The notes under the pieces are model-generated. The model made no database searches and was not told the DNA's origin. It saw nothing but the letters and a program-made list of their open reading frames with translations. The position numbers were made by a program, and so were the translations under genes. Below are positions 8,612 to 17,760 of a stretch of DNA of 64,000 nucleotides, piece by piece; the stretch's first letter is position 1; each line of letters starts with the position of its first letter. The stretch is taken from contig NZ_CP064952.1 in assembly GCF_011038885.2 (NCBI RefSeq), forward strand, positions 1,984,001-2,048,000, read 5' to 3'. Source of the DNA: Schaalia sp. ZJ405 (GTDB lineage Bacteria; Actinomycetota; Actinomycetes; Actinomycetales; Actinomycetaceae).

Positions 8612-9373
8612 CTACATGTGCGGAACCGACCGCATTGCGCGACGCACAAGCCAACGCGGTGACACTTTCATCGCACCCATCGCCACCTTGTACAGCGGGG
8701 ACGGAGTGACAAGCACTCTGCCTCGCGACACGGCATCCAAGGCCTCAGAAACAACCTGCTCCGACGTCAGCATGGCCCACGGCGGGGTCTGACCCATATC
8801 AACTCCGGCATTATCGAAGAACTGCGTCCGCGTTGGCCCCGGGCACACAGCGGTTGCCGTAACAGGCGTTCCACGCAGCTCCTGCGAAAGACCCTCGGTG
8901 AACGCCACAACCCACGCTTTGTGTGCGGAGTAGGTTCCAGCTCCGGTGAGCGAAGCTACCGACGCAACGTTGAGGATCGCTCCGTGTCCGCGCTCGCGCA
9001 TCGCGCGTGCAGCACAATGACTGAGCTCCATGACGGCCTCAACCATGACTGTGAGCGCGTTCTTCTCATTCTCAAGGGAGTTGTCAACGAAGGGACGCCC
9101 CAGGCCAAAACCCGCGTTGTTGACAAGTAAACCAATGGGAGCTTCCGGCGACTGGAGTCGTTCGCCCACGCGGGCACGGCCCTGCGACTGGGCAAGATCC
9201 GCAACGATCACTTCCGTGCGAACACCCGTGACGTTGTGTAGACGTGAGGCGATCTCCGCCAGGAGTTCACCACGCCGAGCAACGAGGACGAGGTTGTGGC
9301 CTGCCGCTGCCAGTTGCCAACAGAATTCTTCACCGAGGCCAGAGGTGGCTCCAGTCACAAGTGCCGTTCCCAT
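8612..9373 (-). CDS. Short-chain dehydrogenase/reductase
   Basis: A 253-residue classical SDR that uses NAD(P)H to reduce or oxidise an unknown small substrate. The Rossmann signature is TGATSGLG (residues 7-14), with VARR after beta-2 suggesting NADP preference. NNAG is at 85-88 and the catalytic triad is S138, Y148 and K152 in YSAHK. The usual PG motif is present as CPGPTRTQF. The C-terminus (residues 225-253) is basic and may associate with membrane. It is monocistronic and convergent with pyrE. One repeat copy (9282) codes for LVLVAR in beta-2. Confidence 0.9.
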   Translation of the reverse strand: MGTALVTGATSGLGEEFCWQLAAAGHNLVLVARRGELLAEIASRLHNVTGVRTEVIVADLAQSQGRARVGERLQSPEAPIGLLVNNAGFGLGRPFVDNSLENEKNALTVMVEAVMELSHCAARAMRERGHGAILNVASVASLTGAGTYSAHKAWVVAFTEGLSQELRGTPVTATAVCPGPTRTQFFDNAGVDMGQTPPWAMLTSEQVVSEALDAVSRGRVLVTPSPLYKVAMGAMKVSPRWLVRRAMRSVPHM

Positions 9374-9540
9374 GAGACCACCCTAAAACACCGGGGTATT
9401 CGTCGCAGGACCACGAAGCCACCCCGGCATTTCGGCACGCGCGCTCTAGACGGCACCGTCGCAGTCATCGCATGCCCCGACCACGAAACCACCGCCGCCT
9501 CGTAGCGCGCCGACCGCCCCTCCACCGATAGGCTGATCCC

Positions 9541-10419
9541 ATGAGATTTGCCTCCTGGAACGTCAATTCGATCCGCACCCGCATCGACCGCGTCATTGCT
9601 TTCCTTGAACGCTCACAGGTTGATGTCCTGGCTCTGCAGGAAATTAAGTGCCGTCCCGACCAATTCCCCGTTGAAGCATTCACGCAGGCAGGCTACGACG
9701 TTCATGCTCTCGGGCTCAATCAATGGAACGGCGTAGCGGTTGTCTCACGGCTCCCAATTCTCAACGTGACTGAGAATTTCCCTGATCAGCCAGCCTTTGG
9801 TGACCCGGGCGTCGTGGAGGCTCGCGCTTTGGGCGTCACGGTCCGTCTTCGTGATGCTCTGGACGCAGCCTCGTCCTCGTCCCCTGAGAATCCCGGGAAC
9901 ACAGGTGAGGACGCGGAGGAACCCAGCATCCCCGCGCAGGCAGAGAAACTCACAGTGTGGAGCCTCTACGTGCCCAACGGGCGCGAGCTTGACCACCCGC
10001 ATTACGCGTACAAGCTCGACTGGTTGGACAAACTTCGCGTATGCGCGAAAGGGTGGTTGGCCGACGATCCGGAGGCGTTGATTGCGCTGGTCGGAGACTG
10101 GAATGTTGCGCCCCAAGACTCCGACGTGTGGGACATCAAGGCCTTTGAGGGGGCAACTCACGTGTCCGCGCCCGAACGCGCCGCTTTCGCCGCTTTCGCT
10201 GACGACGGTTGGGTCGAAGTCACCCGCGACCGCGTTGACCAGTACACCTACTGGGACTATCAAAAGCTCCGCTTCCCCAAGAACGAAGGAATGCGCATCG
10301 ACTTTGCCTACTGCTCACCCGCGTTGGCTGCGCGCGTCGATGGCGCCGCAATTGACCGCAACGAACGCAAGGGCAAAGGCGCGTCAGATCATGTTCCGAT
10401 CATCGTTGATATTCATTAA
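9541..10419 (+). CDS. xth: Exodeoxyribonuclease III
   Basis: A 292-residue AP endonuclease/3'-5' exonuclease of the ExoIII type, used in base-excision repair. Visible catalytic residues are N7 (SWNVNSIR), E34 (LQEIKCRPDQF), the YVPNGRE tyrosine loop, GDWNVAPQDSDVWD and the C-terminal SDHVPI. It is about 30 residues longer than usual because of an acidic, serine-rich insertion at about 105-136 (SSSSPENPGNTGEDAEEP) that begins with a dispersed repeat copy (9872). The insertion lies between two core strands, so it is probably a surface loop. The stop codon overlaps the next repeat copy (10419). Confidence 0.95.
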   Translation: MRFASWNVNSIRTRIDRVIAFLERSQVDVLALQEIKCRPDQFPVEAFTQAGYDVHALGLNQWNGVAVVSRLPILNVTENFPDQPAFGDPGVVEARALGVTVRLRDALDAASSSSPENPGNTGEDAEEPSIPAQAEKLTVWSLYVPNGRELDHPHYAYKLDWLDKLRVCAKGWLADDPEALIALVGDWNVAPQDSDVWDIKAFEGATHVSAPERAAFAAFADDGWVEVTRDRVDQYTYWDYQKLRFPKNEGMRIDFAYCSPALAARVDGAAIDRNERKGKGASDHVPIIVDIH

Positions 10420-10427
10420 CGAGGACG
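10419..10427 (+). repeat. Dispersed word ACGAGGACG, at the xth stop codon
   Basis: AACGAGGACGATGCC starts on the last base of the xth TAA and fills most of the 14-base gap to the convergent serine hydrolase. Confidence 0.7.
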
Positions 10428-10433
10428 ATGCCG

Positions 10434-11249
10434 TCAGTTCTCCCGGGCGGCCTCGTCAATCTGGGTGATCAGTTCGTCATTGAAGAGATGCCAGTGTTCC
10501 TGGTGCCACGCGCCGAAAGGTTCCTCTCCAAGGAAAACTGCCGCCGCGTCGCGATCGGGATCAACCCACAGGAAGGAACCGGACACGCCGAAATGTCCGT
10601 AGGCGTGCTGCGATGCCTGAGGTGACATCCAGTGCGGGGATTTATTTCCGTGGATCTCCGGTCCAAGACCCCACGGACAGGGATTATGCCGCCCATAGCC
10701 GGGGACAATGCCAACGAGGTCGGGGAATTGGGCTCGGGTGGCTTCTCGGGCAAGGTCGGGCGACACCAGGGTGGGAGCGGCAAGTTCGTTCGCTAGGAGG
10801 ACGAGGTCGTTGACGCTACCAACACCTGAGTTCGCGGGGGAGCCGGCGACCTCGGCACGTGACATCCCCAGCGGACCCAAAAGCCGCGTATCGATCCACT
10901 CGCTCAGTGTCCACCCCGTGGCTTTTTCGACGATGCTGCCCAGAAGGTCGTAGCCCGCGTTGGAATAGACGCGACGTTTTTCCGCTGAGAACTGGGGGGT
11001 CTGCGAATCGAAAGGAAGGCCCGAGGCGTGGCTGAGCAGGTGACGCACCGTCGCACCGGGGATCTCCACCGGATCATCGAGGCCAAGATATCCCTGGTCA
11101 ATCGCGATGAGTGTCGACCACGCCGCGAGGAGTTTCGTCACCGACTGGAGGGGGTAGACCTCGGTGGTGTCGCCCGCAGAATCACTAACTGTTCCGTGAT
11201 GGATCAGCGCCCAGCTATGCGTGAAAGGAATGTTCTCACGAACAGTCAC
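10434..11249 (-). CDS. Serine hydrolase of the class C beta-lactamase family
   Basis: A 271-residue penicillin-binding-protein-like serine hydrolase. SVTK (S36, K39) gives the SxxK nucleophile motif and YSNAGY the YxN motif (Y95, N97). A late HFGVSGSF segment corresponds to the HxG/KTG strand. No signal peptide is visible, so it may be a cytoplasmic esterase-type member rather than a true beta-lactamase. Its start overlaps the TetR-family stop by 4 bases, so the regulator and hydrolase are translationally coupled. Confidence 0.85.
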   Translation of the reverse strand: MTVRENIPFTHSWALIHHGTVSDSAGDTTEVYPLQSVTKLLAAWSTLIAIDQGYLGLDDPVEIPGATVRHLLSHASGLPFDSQTPQFSAEKRRVYSNAGYDLLGSIVEKATGWTLSEWIDTRLLGPLGMSRAEVAGSPANSGVGSVNDLVLLANELAAPTLVSPDLAREATRAQFPDLVGIVPGYGRHNPCPWGLGPEIHGNKSPHWMSPQASQHAYGHFGVSGSFLWVDPDRDAAAVFLGEEPFGAWHQEHWHLFNDELITQIDEAAREN

Positions 11250-12001
11250 TGCTTATGTCCCATTGATTGACGCAGAGCACGAGCATAGACATCAACGATG
11301 TCATCCGGAATGGAATTCGACAGTCCCAAGAGGTAATCCGAGGTGATTCCGAGGGAATACGAGGCGAGAGCGCAGAACTCTGCAATGGTGTCGCGAGCAT
11401 CAGCGCCTTGCTTACCGAAGCGCGCTTCAATGACCGTTCCACACCAGTGATGAATGATCGTCCGGGCAAGGATGTCGGACTGCGTTGCCCTCTCAATCGC
11501 CCCCTGCGCTTTGAGAATGTCAACTTTTTCCTTGTAGAAGTCCTGCAAAACCCTCATACGTTCAACGAAATAGGCATGAGCGGGATGTTCGGCATTTGAT
11601 GCTTCAACGTAAAGCATGGCTTGAAGATTGAGGACCGTTGAGGCATCCGGACTCTTGGAAAATTGCATGAGTTTGACGACGCTCTCCTCGAATGTGTCCA
11701 TCGTCAAACGAACAAGTCGAAGCCCTCCGGGAACTTCGTCATCAATCTCGATGTCACACAGACCAAGAACGTCCTCGAACTTCTTGACGACTGCGAGCAT
11801 GAGGGCGTCTTTGGACGGGTAGTGGTAGATCACTGCCGGGTGTGAGACCCCGACCTCACGTCCCAGATCTCGAAGAGAGAATCCGTGGTATCCAGAATCG
11901 GAAATAAGGCGCATCGCAGCATTGAGGATCGCTTCGCGACGGGCCTTCCCGACCGAATATCCCCCGCGCTCGCTTCGCTGATCCCCCATACGTTTTTCCA
12001 T
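11246..12001 (-). CDS. TetR/AcrR family transcriptional regulator
   Basis: About 250 residues. The N-terminal DNA-binding domain shows the TetR pattern: REAILNAAMRLISDSGYHGFSLRDLGREVGVSHPAVIYHYPSKD is present in sequence (recognition part GVSHPAVIYHYP, about residues 50-61). The C-terminal ligand domain is unlike any named subgroup I know. It is the first gene of a two-gene unit with the serine hydrolase and may autoregulate it. Start could be ATG 12001 or ATG 11989 (MGDQRSERG). Confidence 0.88.
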   Translation of the reverse strand: MEKRMGDQRSERGGYSVGKARREAILNAAMRLISDSGYHGFSLRDLGREVGVSHPAVIYHYPSKDALMLAVVKKFEDVLGLCDIEIDDEVPGGLRLVRLTMDTFEESVVKLMQFSKSPDASTVLNLQAMLYVEASNAEHPAHAYFVERMRVLQDFYKEKVDILKAQGAIERATQSDILARTIIHHWCGTVIEARFGKQGADARDTIAEFCALASYSLGITSDYLLGLSNSIPDDIVDVYARALRQSMGHKQ

Positions 12002-12204
12002 CCTTGAAACTCAACACCGCTCGTCGGTCCGAGATCCCTCATTAGGCTTTTTAAGATTATCGCATATCGCATTCATTTGCACATTACTGAGTACGCGGTT
12101 AATTTTGAGGGGGCCTAGAAGGGCACCCCCCCCCCCGGAGCCTTGTGAGGGACCGGCGGCGTCACTTCACCAGTCTTCCTGACAATTCCGTCAAAAAGAC
12201 GCTG
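12002..12204. other. Gap between tetR promoter and clpB 3' end, with an 11-base C run
   Basis: A 203-base non-coding stretch holding the TetR-gene promoter and the end of the clpB transcript. It contains an uninterrupted run of 11 C (12126-12136) that can pair with GAGGGGGCC just before it (around 12107-12115). The region from 12055 to 12105 is AT-rich. No gene is seen. Confidence 0.6.
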
Positions 12205-14823
12205 TCACCGCCTAGGATTAACCGACATATCCACTCCGTCAAAATTCGCGTTGATCTCCACAAATACCGTCTGCCCATCAGTGACCTCACCGGCGAGAAG
12301 CATGCGCGCCAAGCGATCCCCCACTTCGCGTTGAATAACACGACGCAGCGGACGGGCACCAAAGGCCGGATCTTGACCGGCTCTCGTGAGCCAGCCTCGT
12401 GCCGGCTGCGATACCTCAAGATTGATTCGGCGCGGTTCCAAGCGTTTGCCCAGGTCAGCGACCATCAGATCGACGATCTGAGAGAGGTCATCCGTGCTCA
12501 GCGGCTCGAACATCACCATGTCATCCAAGCGATTAAGAAACTCGGGCTTAAACGCGTGCCTGACAACATTCATCACCGCCGAATCCTTGTCTTGCGCACT
12601 CAGTTCCCCGTCGGCAAGAAATTGAGATCCGAGGTTAGATGTAAGGATCAGGAGGGTATTCCGAAAATCAACGTTCCGTCCTTGACCATCTGTTAAGCGT
12701 CCATCGTCGAGCACCTGGAGGAGAATATCGAAGACTTCCGGATCAGCCTTTTCGACCTCGTCAAGAAGAATCACTGAATAGGGGCGACGGCGAATCGCCT
12801 CGGTGAGCTGTCCGCCCTGCTCATAACCGACATACCCCGGAGGGGCACCAACGAGGCGAGCAACCGAATGCTTTTCGGAATACTCAGACATGTCGATACG
12901 GACCATCGCACGCTCGTCGTCGAAAAGGAATTCAGCGAGAGACTTCGCCAGCTCAGTTTTCCCCACCCCCGTTGGACCAAGGAAAAGGAAAGAGCCGGTT
13001 GGCCGATTCGGATCAGAGATTCCCGCGCGCGAACGACGCACCGCATCAGACACCGCATGCACGGCTTTCTTCTGACCGATGAGGCGTTGCCCAATAACCT
13101 CCTCCATGTGAAGGAGCTTTTCGGACTCTGTTTGGAGGAGCTTCCCCGTGGGAATCCCCGTCCATGCTTCAACGACTTCAGCGATCTCCGATGGGCCAAC
13201 TTTCTCAGCGATCATCGGCTCTTGAGCAAGCGCCGCTGCATCTTCAAGCTGCGCACGCTGTTCCTCTTGGGCGATCTGTCTCTCAATCGCCGGAATCTCT
13301 CCGTTTTGCAGACGTCCGGCCTCGTCCCAGCGGTTCTCACGAATCGCCAACTCAAGGTTGGTGCGCAATTCATCAAGCTGTACACGCAGGTCACCCACCC
13401 TGTTGTGCCCGGCCTTCTCGGTTTCCCACCTGGCCGTCAGTGCGTCAAGATCTTCCTGGGCGTTCGCAAGCTCAGCGCGCAACTTACCGAGGCGGTCTTG
13501 CGTTGCCTCATCTGTCGACTCAGGATCAGATTCCGTCAGGTAGGACTCTTCCATCCGCATGCGGTCAACGCTGCGACGCAGCTCGTCGATTTCAACCGGA
13601 CTGGAATCCAGTTCCATGCGCAGCCGCGAGGCGGCCTCGTCAATGAGATCAATGGCTTTGTCGGGCAGTTGACGTCCGGGAATGTAGCGGTTCGACAGCT
13701 CGGCGGCGGCTACCAACGCTCCGTCAGAAATCGTCACCTTATGGTGGGCCTCGTATTTCGGGGCGATTCCCCTCAGGATCGCGATCGTGTCTTCCACCGA
13801 GGGTTCACCAACGAAGACCTGCTGGAAGCGCCGCTCAAGTGCCGGATCCTTTTCAATATTCTCGCGATACTCATCCAAGGTCGTCGCGCCAACAAGCCGC
13901 AGCTCCCCGCGGGCAAGCATCGGCTTGAGCATATTGCCCGCGTCCATCGCACCCTCGGAGCCACCACCGGCACCGACCACCGTGTGCAACTCGTCAATAA
14001 AGCTGATAATCTGCCCATCGGAACGTTCAATCTCCGCAAGCACAGCCTTGAGGCGCTCCTCAAATTCCCCGCGGTACTTCGCACCGGCAACCATTGACGC
14101 AATGTCTAAGGCGATGAGTTTCTTGTCGCGCAGGGAATCGGGAACGTCTCCGGCCACAATACGCAGCGCGAGACCCTCAACAACAGCGGTTTTACCGACG
14201 CCGGGCTCACCAATGAGGACGGGGTTATTCTTCGTGCGCCGAGACAATACCTGAATCACTCGGCGAATCTCAGAATCACGACCAATGACCGGGTCCAATT
14301 TGCCTTCGCGGGCAACGTCCGTCAGATCACGCCCATATTTCTTCAGCGCCTCAAAAGATCCCTCGGGATCAGCGGAGGTAATGGGATCGGGGCGTAGCTG
14401 TGCGAGCGCTTGCGTCAGGCTCTGAGCATCTGCTCCACTCTCACGGAGAATACGTCCGGCTTGCGATTCGGACTCGGCAAGCGCAATGAGCAGGTGTTCC
14501 GTGGAGACATACTGATCACCGGCTTTCTGAGCGCGGCTTTGAGCGTTCGTGATCGCCTGAACGAGGTCGGGGGCGGTCTGCGGCTGGGTGTTCCCGCCGC
14601 CAGTAGCCGATGGGAGATGAACGAGGGCGGAGCGGGTTCGCGCTCCGATTTGCGAACGCTGCGCGCCAACGCTTTCGAGCAGCGCGAGCGAGATCCCTCC
14701 GTCTTGTTCAAGAAGAGCGTTCAACAGGTGAAGCGTATCCACCTGCGGGTTCCTGGCTGCCTGGGCAGTGTGAAGTGCGGAAGCGATGGCTTCCTGCGCC
14801 TTTGTGGTGAATTCTGAAGACAT
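12205..14823 (-). CDS. clpB: ATP-dependent disaggregase ClpB
   Basis: Hexameric AAA+ chaperone that pulls proteins out of aggregates together with DnaK-DnaJ-GrpE. Chosen start ATG 14823 ([12 protein letters not shown]) has GGGAGGA five bases upstream; this gives 872 residues. N-domain repeats cover 1-145, NBD1 has Walker A GEPGVGKT (205-212), the coiled-coil M domain runs about 395-525 ([13 protein letters not shown] to AQLEDAAAL), and NBD2 has GPTGVGKTE and a typical C-domain. Order and length are those of a full ClpB. An HspR operator (14901-14921) lies 78 bases before the start, matching known HspR control of clpB in actinobacteria. Confidence 0.97.
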   Translation of the reverse strand: MSSEFTTKAQEAIASALHTAQAARNPQVDTLHLLNALLEQDGGISLALLESVGAQRSQIGARTRSALVHLPSATGGGNTQPQTAPDLVQAITNAQSRAQKAGDQYVSTEHLLIALAESESQAGRILRESGADAQSLTQALAQLRPDPITSADPEGSFEALKKYGRDLTDVAREGKLDPVIGRDSEIRRVIQVLSRRTKNNPVLIGEPGVGKTAVVEGLALRIVAGDVPDSLRDKKLIALDIASMVAGAKYRGEFEERLKAVLAEIERSDGQIISFIDELHTVVGAGGGSEGAMDAGNMLKPMLARGELRLVGATTLDEYRENIEKDPALERRFQQVFVGEPSVEDTIAILRGIAPKYEAHHKVTISDGALVAAAELSNRYIPGRQLPDKAIDLIDEAASRLRMELDSSPVEIDELRRSVDRMRMEESYLTESDPESTDEATQDRLGKLRAELANAQEDLDALTARWETEKAGHNRVGDLRVQLDELRTNLELAIRENRWDEAGRLQNGEIPAIERQIAQEEQRAQLEDAAALAQEPMIAEKVGPSEIAEVVEAWTGIPTGKLLQTESEKLLHMEEVIGQRLIGQKKAVHAVSDAVRRSRAGISDPNRPTGSFLFLGPTGVGKTELAKSLAEFLFDDERAMVRIDMSEYSEKHSVARLVGAPPGYVGYEQGGQLTEAIRRRPYSVILLDEVEKADPEVFDILLQVLDDGRLTDGQGRNVDFRNTLLILTSNLGSQFLADGELSAQDKDSAVMNVVRHAFKPEFLNRLDDMVMFEPLSTDDLSQIVDLMVADLGKRLEPRRINLEVSQPARGWLTRAGQDPAFGARPLRRVIQREVGDRLARMLLAGEVTDGQTVFVEINANFDGVDMSVNPRR

Positions 14824-14900
14824 ATGTCCTCCCGAACGTCTCAACGTCGATGGTCATGTCAGCCGAAGCTGATCTCTACGCTTATCTCAACGACACCAAC

Positions 14901-14921
14901 ATTGAGTCTATTCCACTCAAC
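14901..14921 (-). promoter_or_regulatory. HAIR operator (HspR binding site) of clpB
   Basis: ATTGAGT-N7-ACTCAAC, one mismatch in the first arm from the CTTGAGT-N7-ACTCAAG HAIR consensus known from Streptomyces and mycobacteria. It is 78 bases before the clpB start and matches the two sites upstream of dnaK. Confidence 0.85.
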
Positions 14922-15034
14922 TTCACATATTCTTCACAGGGCACTCACCAATTCGCCGCTCCCCCAGACGACTTTCGCACGCCTCGCCTCACGGCCGTCT
15001 CTTTCACGGCTTCTCAATACGCGGTGTGGCCGTG

Positions 15035-15628
15035 TTATTCCTCGTCATCTCGAGAGTCAGGAATCACCTCGAAGTTCTCGTTGATCTGGGTAAAAAGCTG
15101 AATAGACGTGGATACCGCACACATGCACTGCTGGAACAGCTGGTCATCCGTTGCCCCGTGTTCAAGGTCAACATTGTGTTCGGTGACCACACGTAGCCCA
15201 TTTTCCTCCGGCTGGATGAACGCCTTCGGGAACAGTTTCATTCTCATCCACTCTTCGAGAGCCCCAAGCAGCTCATTCTCCCGCTCAGCGGCAATGGTTC
15301 CCCGGTGTAAACCGACAACTGAGAGGACCTCATGTTGGTTGCCAACGAAGCGGAAAATAAAACCAGCCTGTTCCCAGCCGGCCCGCAACTCACCTTCGCT
15401 GTCGGTCTCCCAGAGGATCTGGTGCTGATCAAAGATCGCGCACAATCGCTCGCGACCAATGGGACGAACCGCATCCAGCGCGAGCGTGACTTCCTTGATT
15501 TCCGGTGACGACGACTCCGAGGAAGCCACCTCGGGTTGGAGTTCACGGTCGGATTCCACCGCGTGATCGCTGCGACCCTTATCTCGCGCGTCCTGATCTC
15601 GTCCCAACCATCGTGACAGCCATCCCAT
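15035..15628 (-). CDS. YbjN domain protein, longer paralogue
   Basis: A 197-residue protein. Start ATG 15628 (MGWLSRWLGRD) has AAGGGAG before it; the open frame extends further upstream without support. After a short basic N-terminus and an acidic, serine-rich linker (about 20-45), residues 50-190 form a YbjN-type domain of the actinobacterial kind (RLCAIFDQHQILWETDSEGEL, then FVGNQHEVLSVVG, and TDDQLFQQCMCAVSTSIQLF). YbjN proteins resemble type III secretion chaperones, but the partner is unknown. It lies 11 bases after the shorter paralogue and follows it in the same operon. Confidence 0.8.
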   Translation of the reverse strand: MGWLSRWLGRDQDARDKGRSDHAVESDRELQPEVASSESSSPEIKEVTLALDAVRPIGRERLCAIFDQHQILWETDSEGELRAGWEQAGFIFRFVGNQHEVLSVVGLHRGTIAAERENELLGALEEWMRMKLFPKAFIQPEENGLRVVTEHNVDLEHGATDDQLFQQCMCAVSTSIQLFTQINENFEVIPDSRDDEE

Positions 15629-15639
15629 TGCGTACTCCC

Positions 15640-16071
15640 TTAATTTTCGCCGAGGAACTCTTCGAGAGAGCGGAAGAAATCCAGTGCCGTTGATATCGCA
15701 CAATCGATCTGCTGAAGCAGCTGCGCGTCGGTCGCGCCCTGCTCCCAATCGACAACATTGTCGCAGATCACCCGAACTTCACCCTCGTCATCGATTCGGT
15801 GATAGCACTTGGGCCACAGGCGTTCACGGTGCCACCGCGTAATGAAGCCTCGAATATCGTCGAGTCGCTCACTGGGGGCTGTCTTGTTCCACGACCCCAT
15901 GATCTGGAGCATTTCCTGCGAGTCACCGACCGGCATGAAATAGAACTGCCCTCTGCCCCAGTTTCCACCCAGATCACCGTCTTTATCGATGAACCAATGC
16001 CAACCGCGCACATCAAGAAGCCCACTGAGGCGGTCACGACTCAGTGGTCGCAGTACGTTGTCCGTCGACAT
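15640..16071 (-). CDS. YbjN domain protein, shorter paralogue
   Basis: A 143-residue protein made almost only of one YbjN-like domain. It shares its layout with the next gene: a RLSGLLDVRGWHWFIDKDGDL start, a GDSQEMLQIMGSW middle and a TDAQLLQQIDCAISTALDFF end. The two are tandem paralogues, presumably from duplication. The upstream gap contains an ATGATCC/GGATCAT inverted pair (around 16101-16136) of unknown meaning. No catalytic residues are evident. Confidence 0.8.
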   Translation of the reverse strand: MSTDNVLRPLSRDRLSGLLDVRGWHWFIDKDGDLGGNWGRGQFYFMPVGDSQEMLQIMGSWNKTAPSERLDDIRGFITRWHRERLWPKCYHRIDDEGEVRVICDNVVDWEQGATDAQLLQQIDCAISTALDFFRSLEEFLGEN

Positions 16072-16154
16072 AGTTTCCTCCTCGATATCGATCGGCTCAC
16101 TATGATCCTCTCACAGCCCACCTGCAACTGGGATCATCCGCAATGTTGCACAGC

Positions 16155-16985
16155 TCAGCGCATCGGCGGCTGGACACCGTGTACGTAGAGATTGATGAAG
16201 TATTCGCGCCGGCGGCGATTCGCCTTCACCAGCAGAACAATGCCGATAATCGCCAGAATCACTCCGCCGATACCGAGCAGCGTGCCAATACCGAATGACC
16301 AGAGAACAGCCGACGTGAGGGCACTGGGATCTGCTCCTGTGAATCCATACATCGTCAGGCCCGTCGCGCCAGTGCAGGTCAGGGTGTAGTCGCCGGCCTC
16401 AAGTCCCATACCGTAGGACACCCCATCACCCATCGGATCCATTGGATGCTCACCCGTGTCATTCGACAGTGTGCATGCGACGTCGCGTCCGTTGGGGGCA
16501 ACAACCATGTAGGTTCCCGTTGAGTCCACAGTCACCGTATCTCCTGAAGTCACGGGTAGAGCAGAGGACATCACGCCCGAGTTACCTAGCGCCCCGAAGA
16601 GAATCCCGAAAAAAGCGATGGGAGCCACGACCACAGACAGAAGGATTCCCACAATCAGCGTCGTGATCGCCGGAGCTCGTGAGGGCGCCTTACCCGGCGT
16701 CATCGGGGCACCGGCCGGGCCAGTCCCGGGGTATCCGCCCGGGACAGTTGCCGCCTGTCCGGGATATCCTTGCGCGGCCGCGTTGGTACCTGTGGCATAC
16801 GGGGATCCCGAAGCCGAGCCGTTGGTGCTCCCCGTACCTCCGTGCATTCCCGAATTTTCAGGGAACGAGGACGAGGACGTTTGCGCGTGAAAATCCCCAG
16901 CCGATGACTCCGATGACGACAGCTCACCGTAGCGTGGCCACGGGGTATCACCGGAGGATTCATGAGGGTGAAATGTCTCAGGCAT
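16155..16985 (-). CDS. Uncharacterised membrane protein, P/G-rich N-terminus
   Basis: Not recognised. 276 residues. Residues 1-105 are disordered and rich in S, G, P and A, and contain SSSSFP coded by a double copy of the dispersed repeat (16865/16871). A hydrophobic stretch around 108-135 (LIVGILLSVVVAPIAFFGIL) and another near 235-260 (IGTLLGIGGVILAIIGIVLL) flank a beta-rich, two-cysteine domain (ACTLSNDTGE, LTCTGATG) that would face outside. The C-terminal tail is basic. Its start overlaps the gatD stop by 8 bases, so translation is coupled to gatD. A cell-wall role is suggested only by position. Confidence 0.75.
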   Translation of the reverse strand: MPETFHPHESSGDTPWPRYGELSSSESSAGDFHAQTSSSSFPENSGMHGGTGSTNGSASGSPYATGTNAAAQGYPGQAATVPGGYPGTGPAGAPMTPGKAPSRAPAITTLIVGILLSVVVAPIAFFGILFGALGNSGVMSSALPVTSGDTVTVDSTGTYMVVAPNGRDVACTLSNDTGEHPMDPMGDGVSYGMGLEAGDYTLTCTGATGLTMYGFTGADPSALTSAVLWSFGIGTLLGIGGVILAIIGIVLLVKANRRRREYFINLYVHGVQPPMR

Positions 16986-17760
16986 GGGGGTCTTCCTTTG
17001 CTGGTGTCGTCGGCGAGGTCAGACCGGCATCGAGGCGTTCGCGACGCAGCGCGTCGATGCTCGGAATGTTTAATTCTTTCAGATCTGTTGGAGATATGCC
17101 CATCGCTTGGGCAATGAGGTAATCAGCCAGTTCGGGGTTCCTGGCGAGCACAGGTCCGTGCATGTACGTTGCAATGATTGATCCTTGAACAACCCCATCA
17201 ACGGGTGTGGCCGGAGCCGGATCACCGGGAAGAACACCGTTGCCGCTGCCGGAAATCACCGCACCAAGAGGCCGCGCATTCGGCCCGAGAATCGTTGCAC
17301 CACCGTGGTTCTCAAAACCCGTCAGACGCTGCGTCAGGCCCTCGATCAGAGGTTCCGTGATCAATTCACCAATCGACCGACGCCCCTGCGGTTCCGTGGT
17401 GACATCAAGGATGCCCAAGCCCGGAACGCGCACATTGCGCGCATCCCGATATGAGTGCCCAAGCACCTGAAGAGACGCACAGATCGCAAGCAGCGGATGC
17501 TCAGCTTCGACAGCGCGCACAAGGCCGTCATCGTCGCGCAGTTTCGAGGCCGCAAGAGATTGTGCGACGTCCTCGCCTCCCCCGAGAGTGTAGATGTCAA
17601 GCCCAGAGGGAATCGGATCAGCCAACGACACCGTGACAATGGTGGCATCAATCCCACGGCGCCGAGCTCGTTCACGCAAAACCACAGCGTTACCCGTATC
17701 CCCGTAGGTTCCCAGAACCTCAGGGAGAAGAACACCGATCGAGAGTGTCGAGTCACTCAT
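16978..17760 (-). CDS. gatD: Lipid II isoglutaminyl synthase, glutaminase subunit GatD
   Basis: The glutamine amidotransferase partner of MurT. It releases ammonia from glutamine so that MurT can amidate the D-glutamate of lipid II. 260 residues with a CobB/CobQ-type class I glutaminase fold. The nucleophile is C94 in LAICASLQVLG and the catalytic H is H201 in YMHGPVLARNPELADYL. The GGGEDVAQ loop (59-66) and YGDTGN start are typical. A short extra loop PGDPAPATP (178-186) is present. It overlaps murT by 8 bases, as coupled murT-gatD pairs commonly do. Confidence 0.93.
   Translation of the reverse strand: MSDSTLSIGVLLPEVLGTYGDTGNAVVLRERARRRGIDATIVTVSLADPIPSGLDIYTLGGGEDVAQSLAASKLRDDDGLVRAVEAEHPLLAICASLQVLGHSYRDARNVRVPGLGILDVTTEPQGRRSIGELITEPLIEGLTQRLTGFENHGGATILGPNARPLGAVISGSGNGVLPGDPAPATPVDGVVQGSIIATYMHGPVLARNPELADYLIAQAMGISPTDLKELNIPSIDALRRERLDAGLTSPTTPAKEDPHA

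Noticed and set aside
12868..14097. 409-codon plus-strand open frame inside clpB
   Set aside because: Antisense shadow of ClpB, with no ribosome site and no recognisable product.
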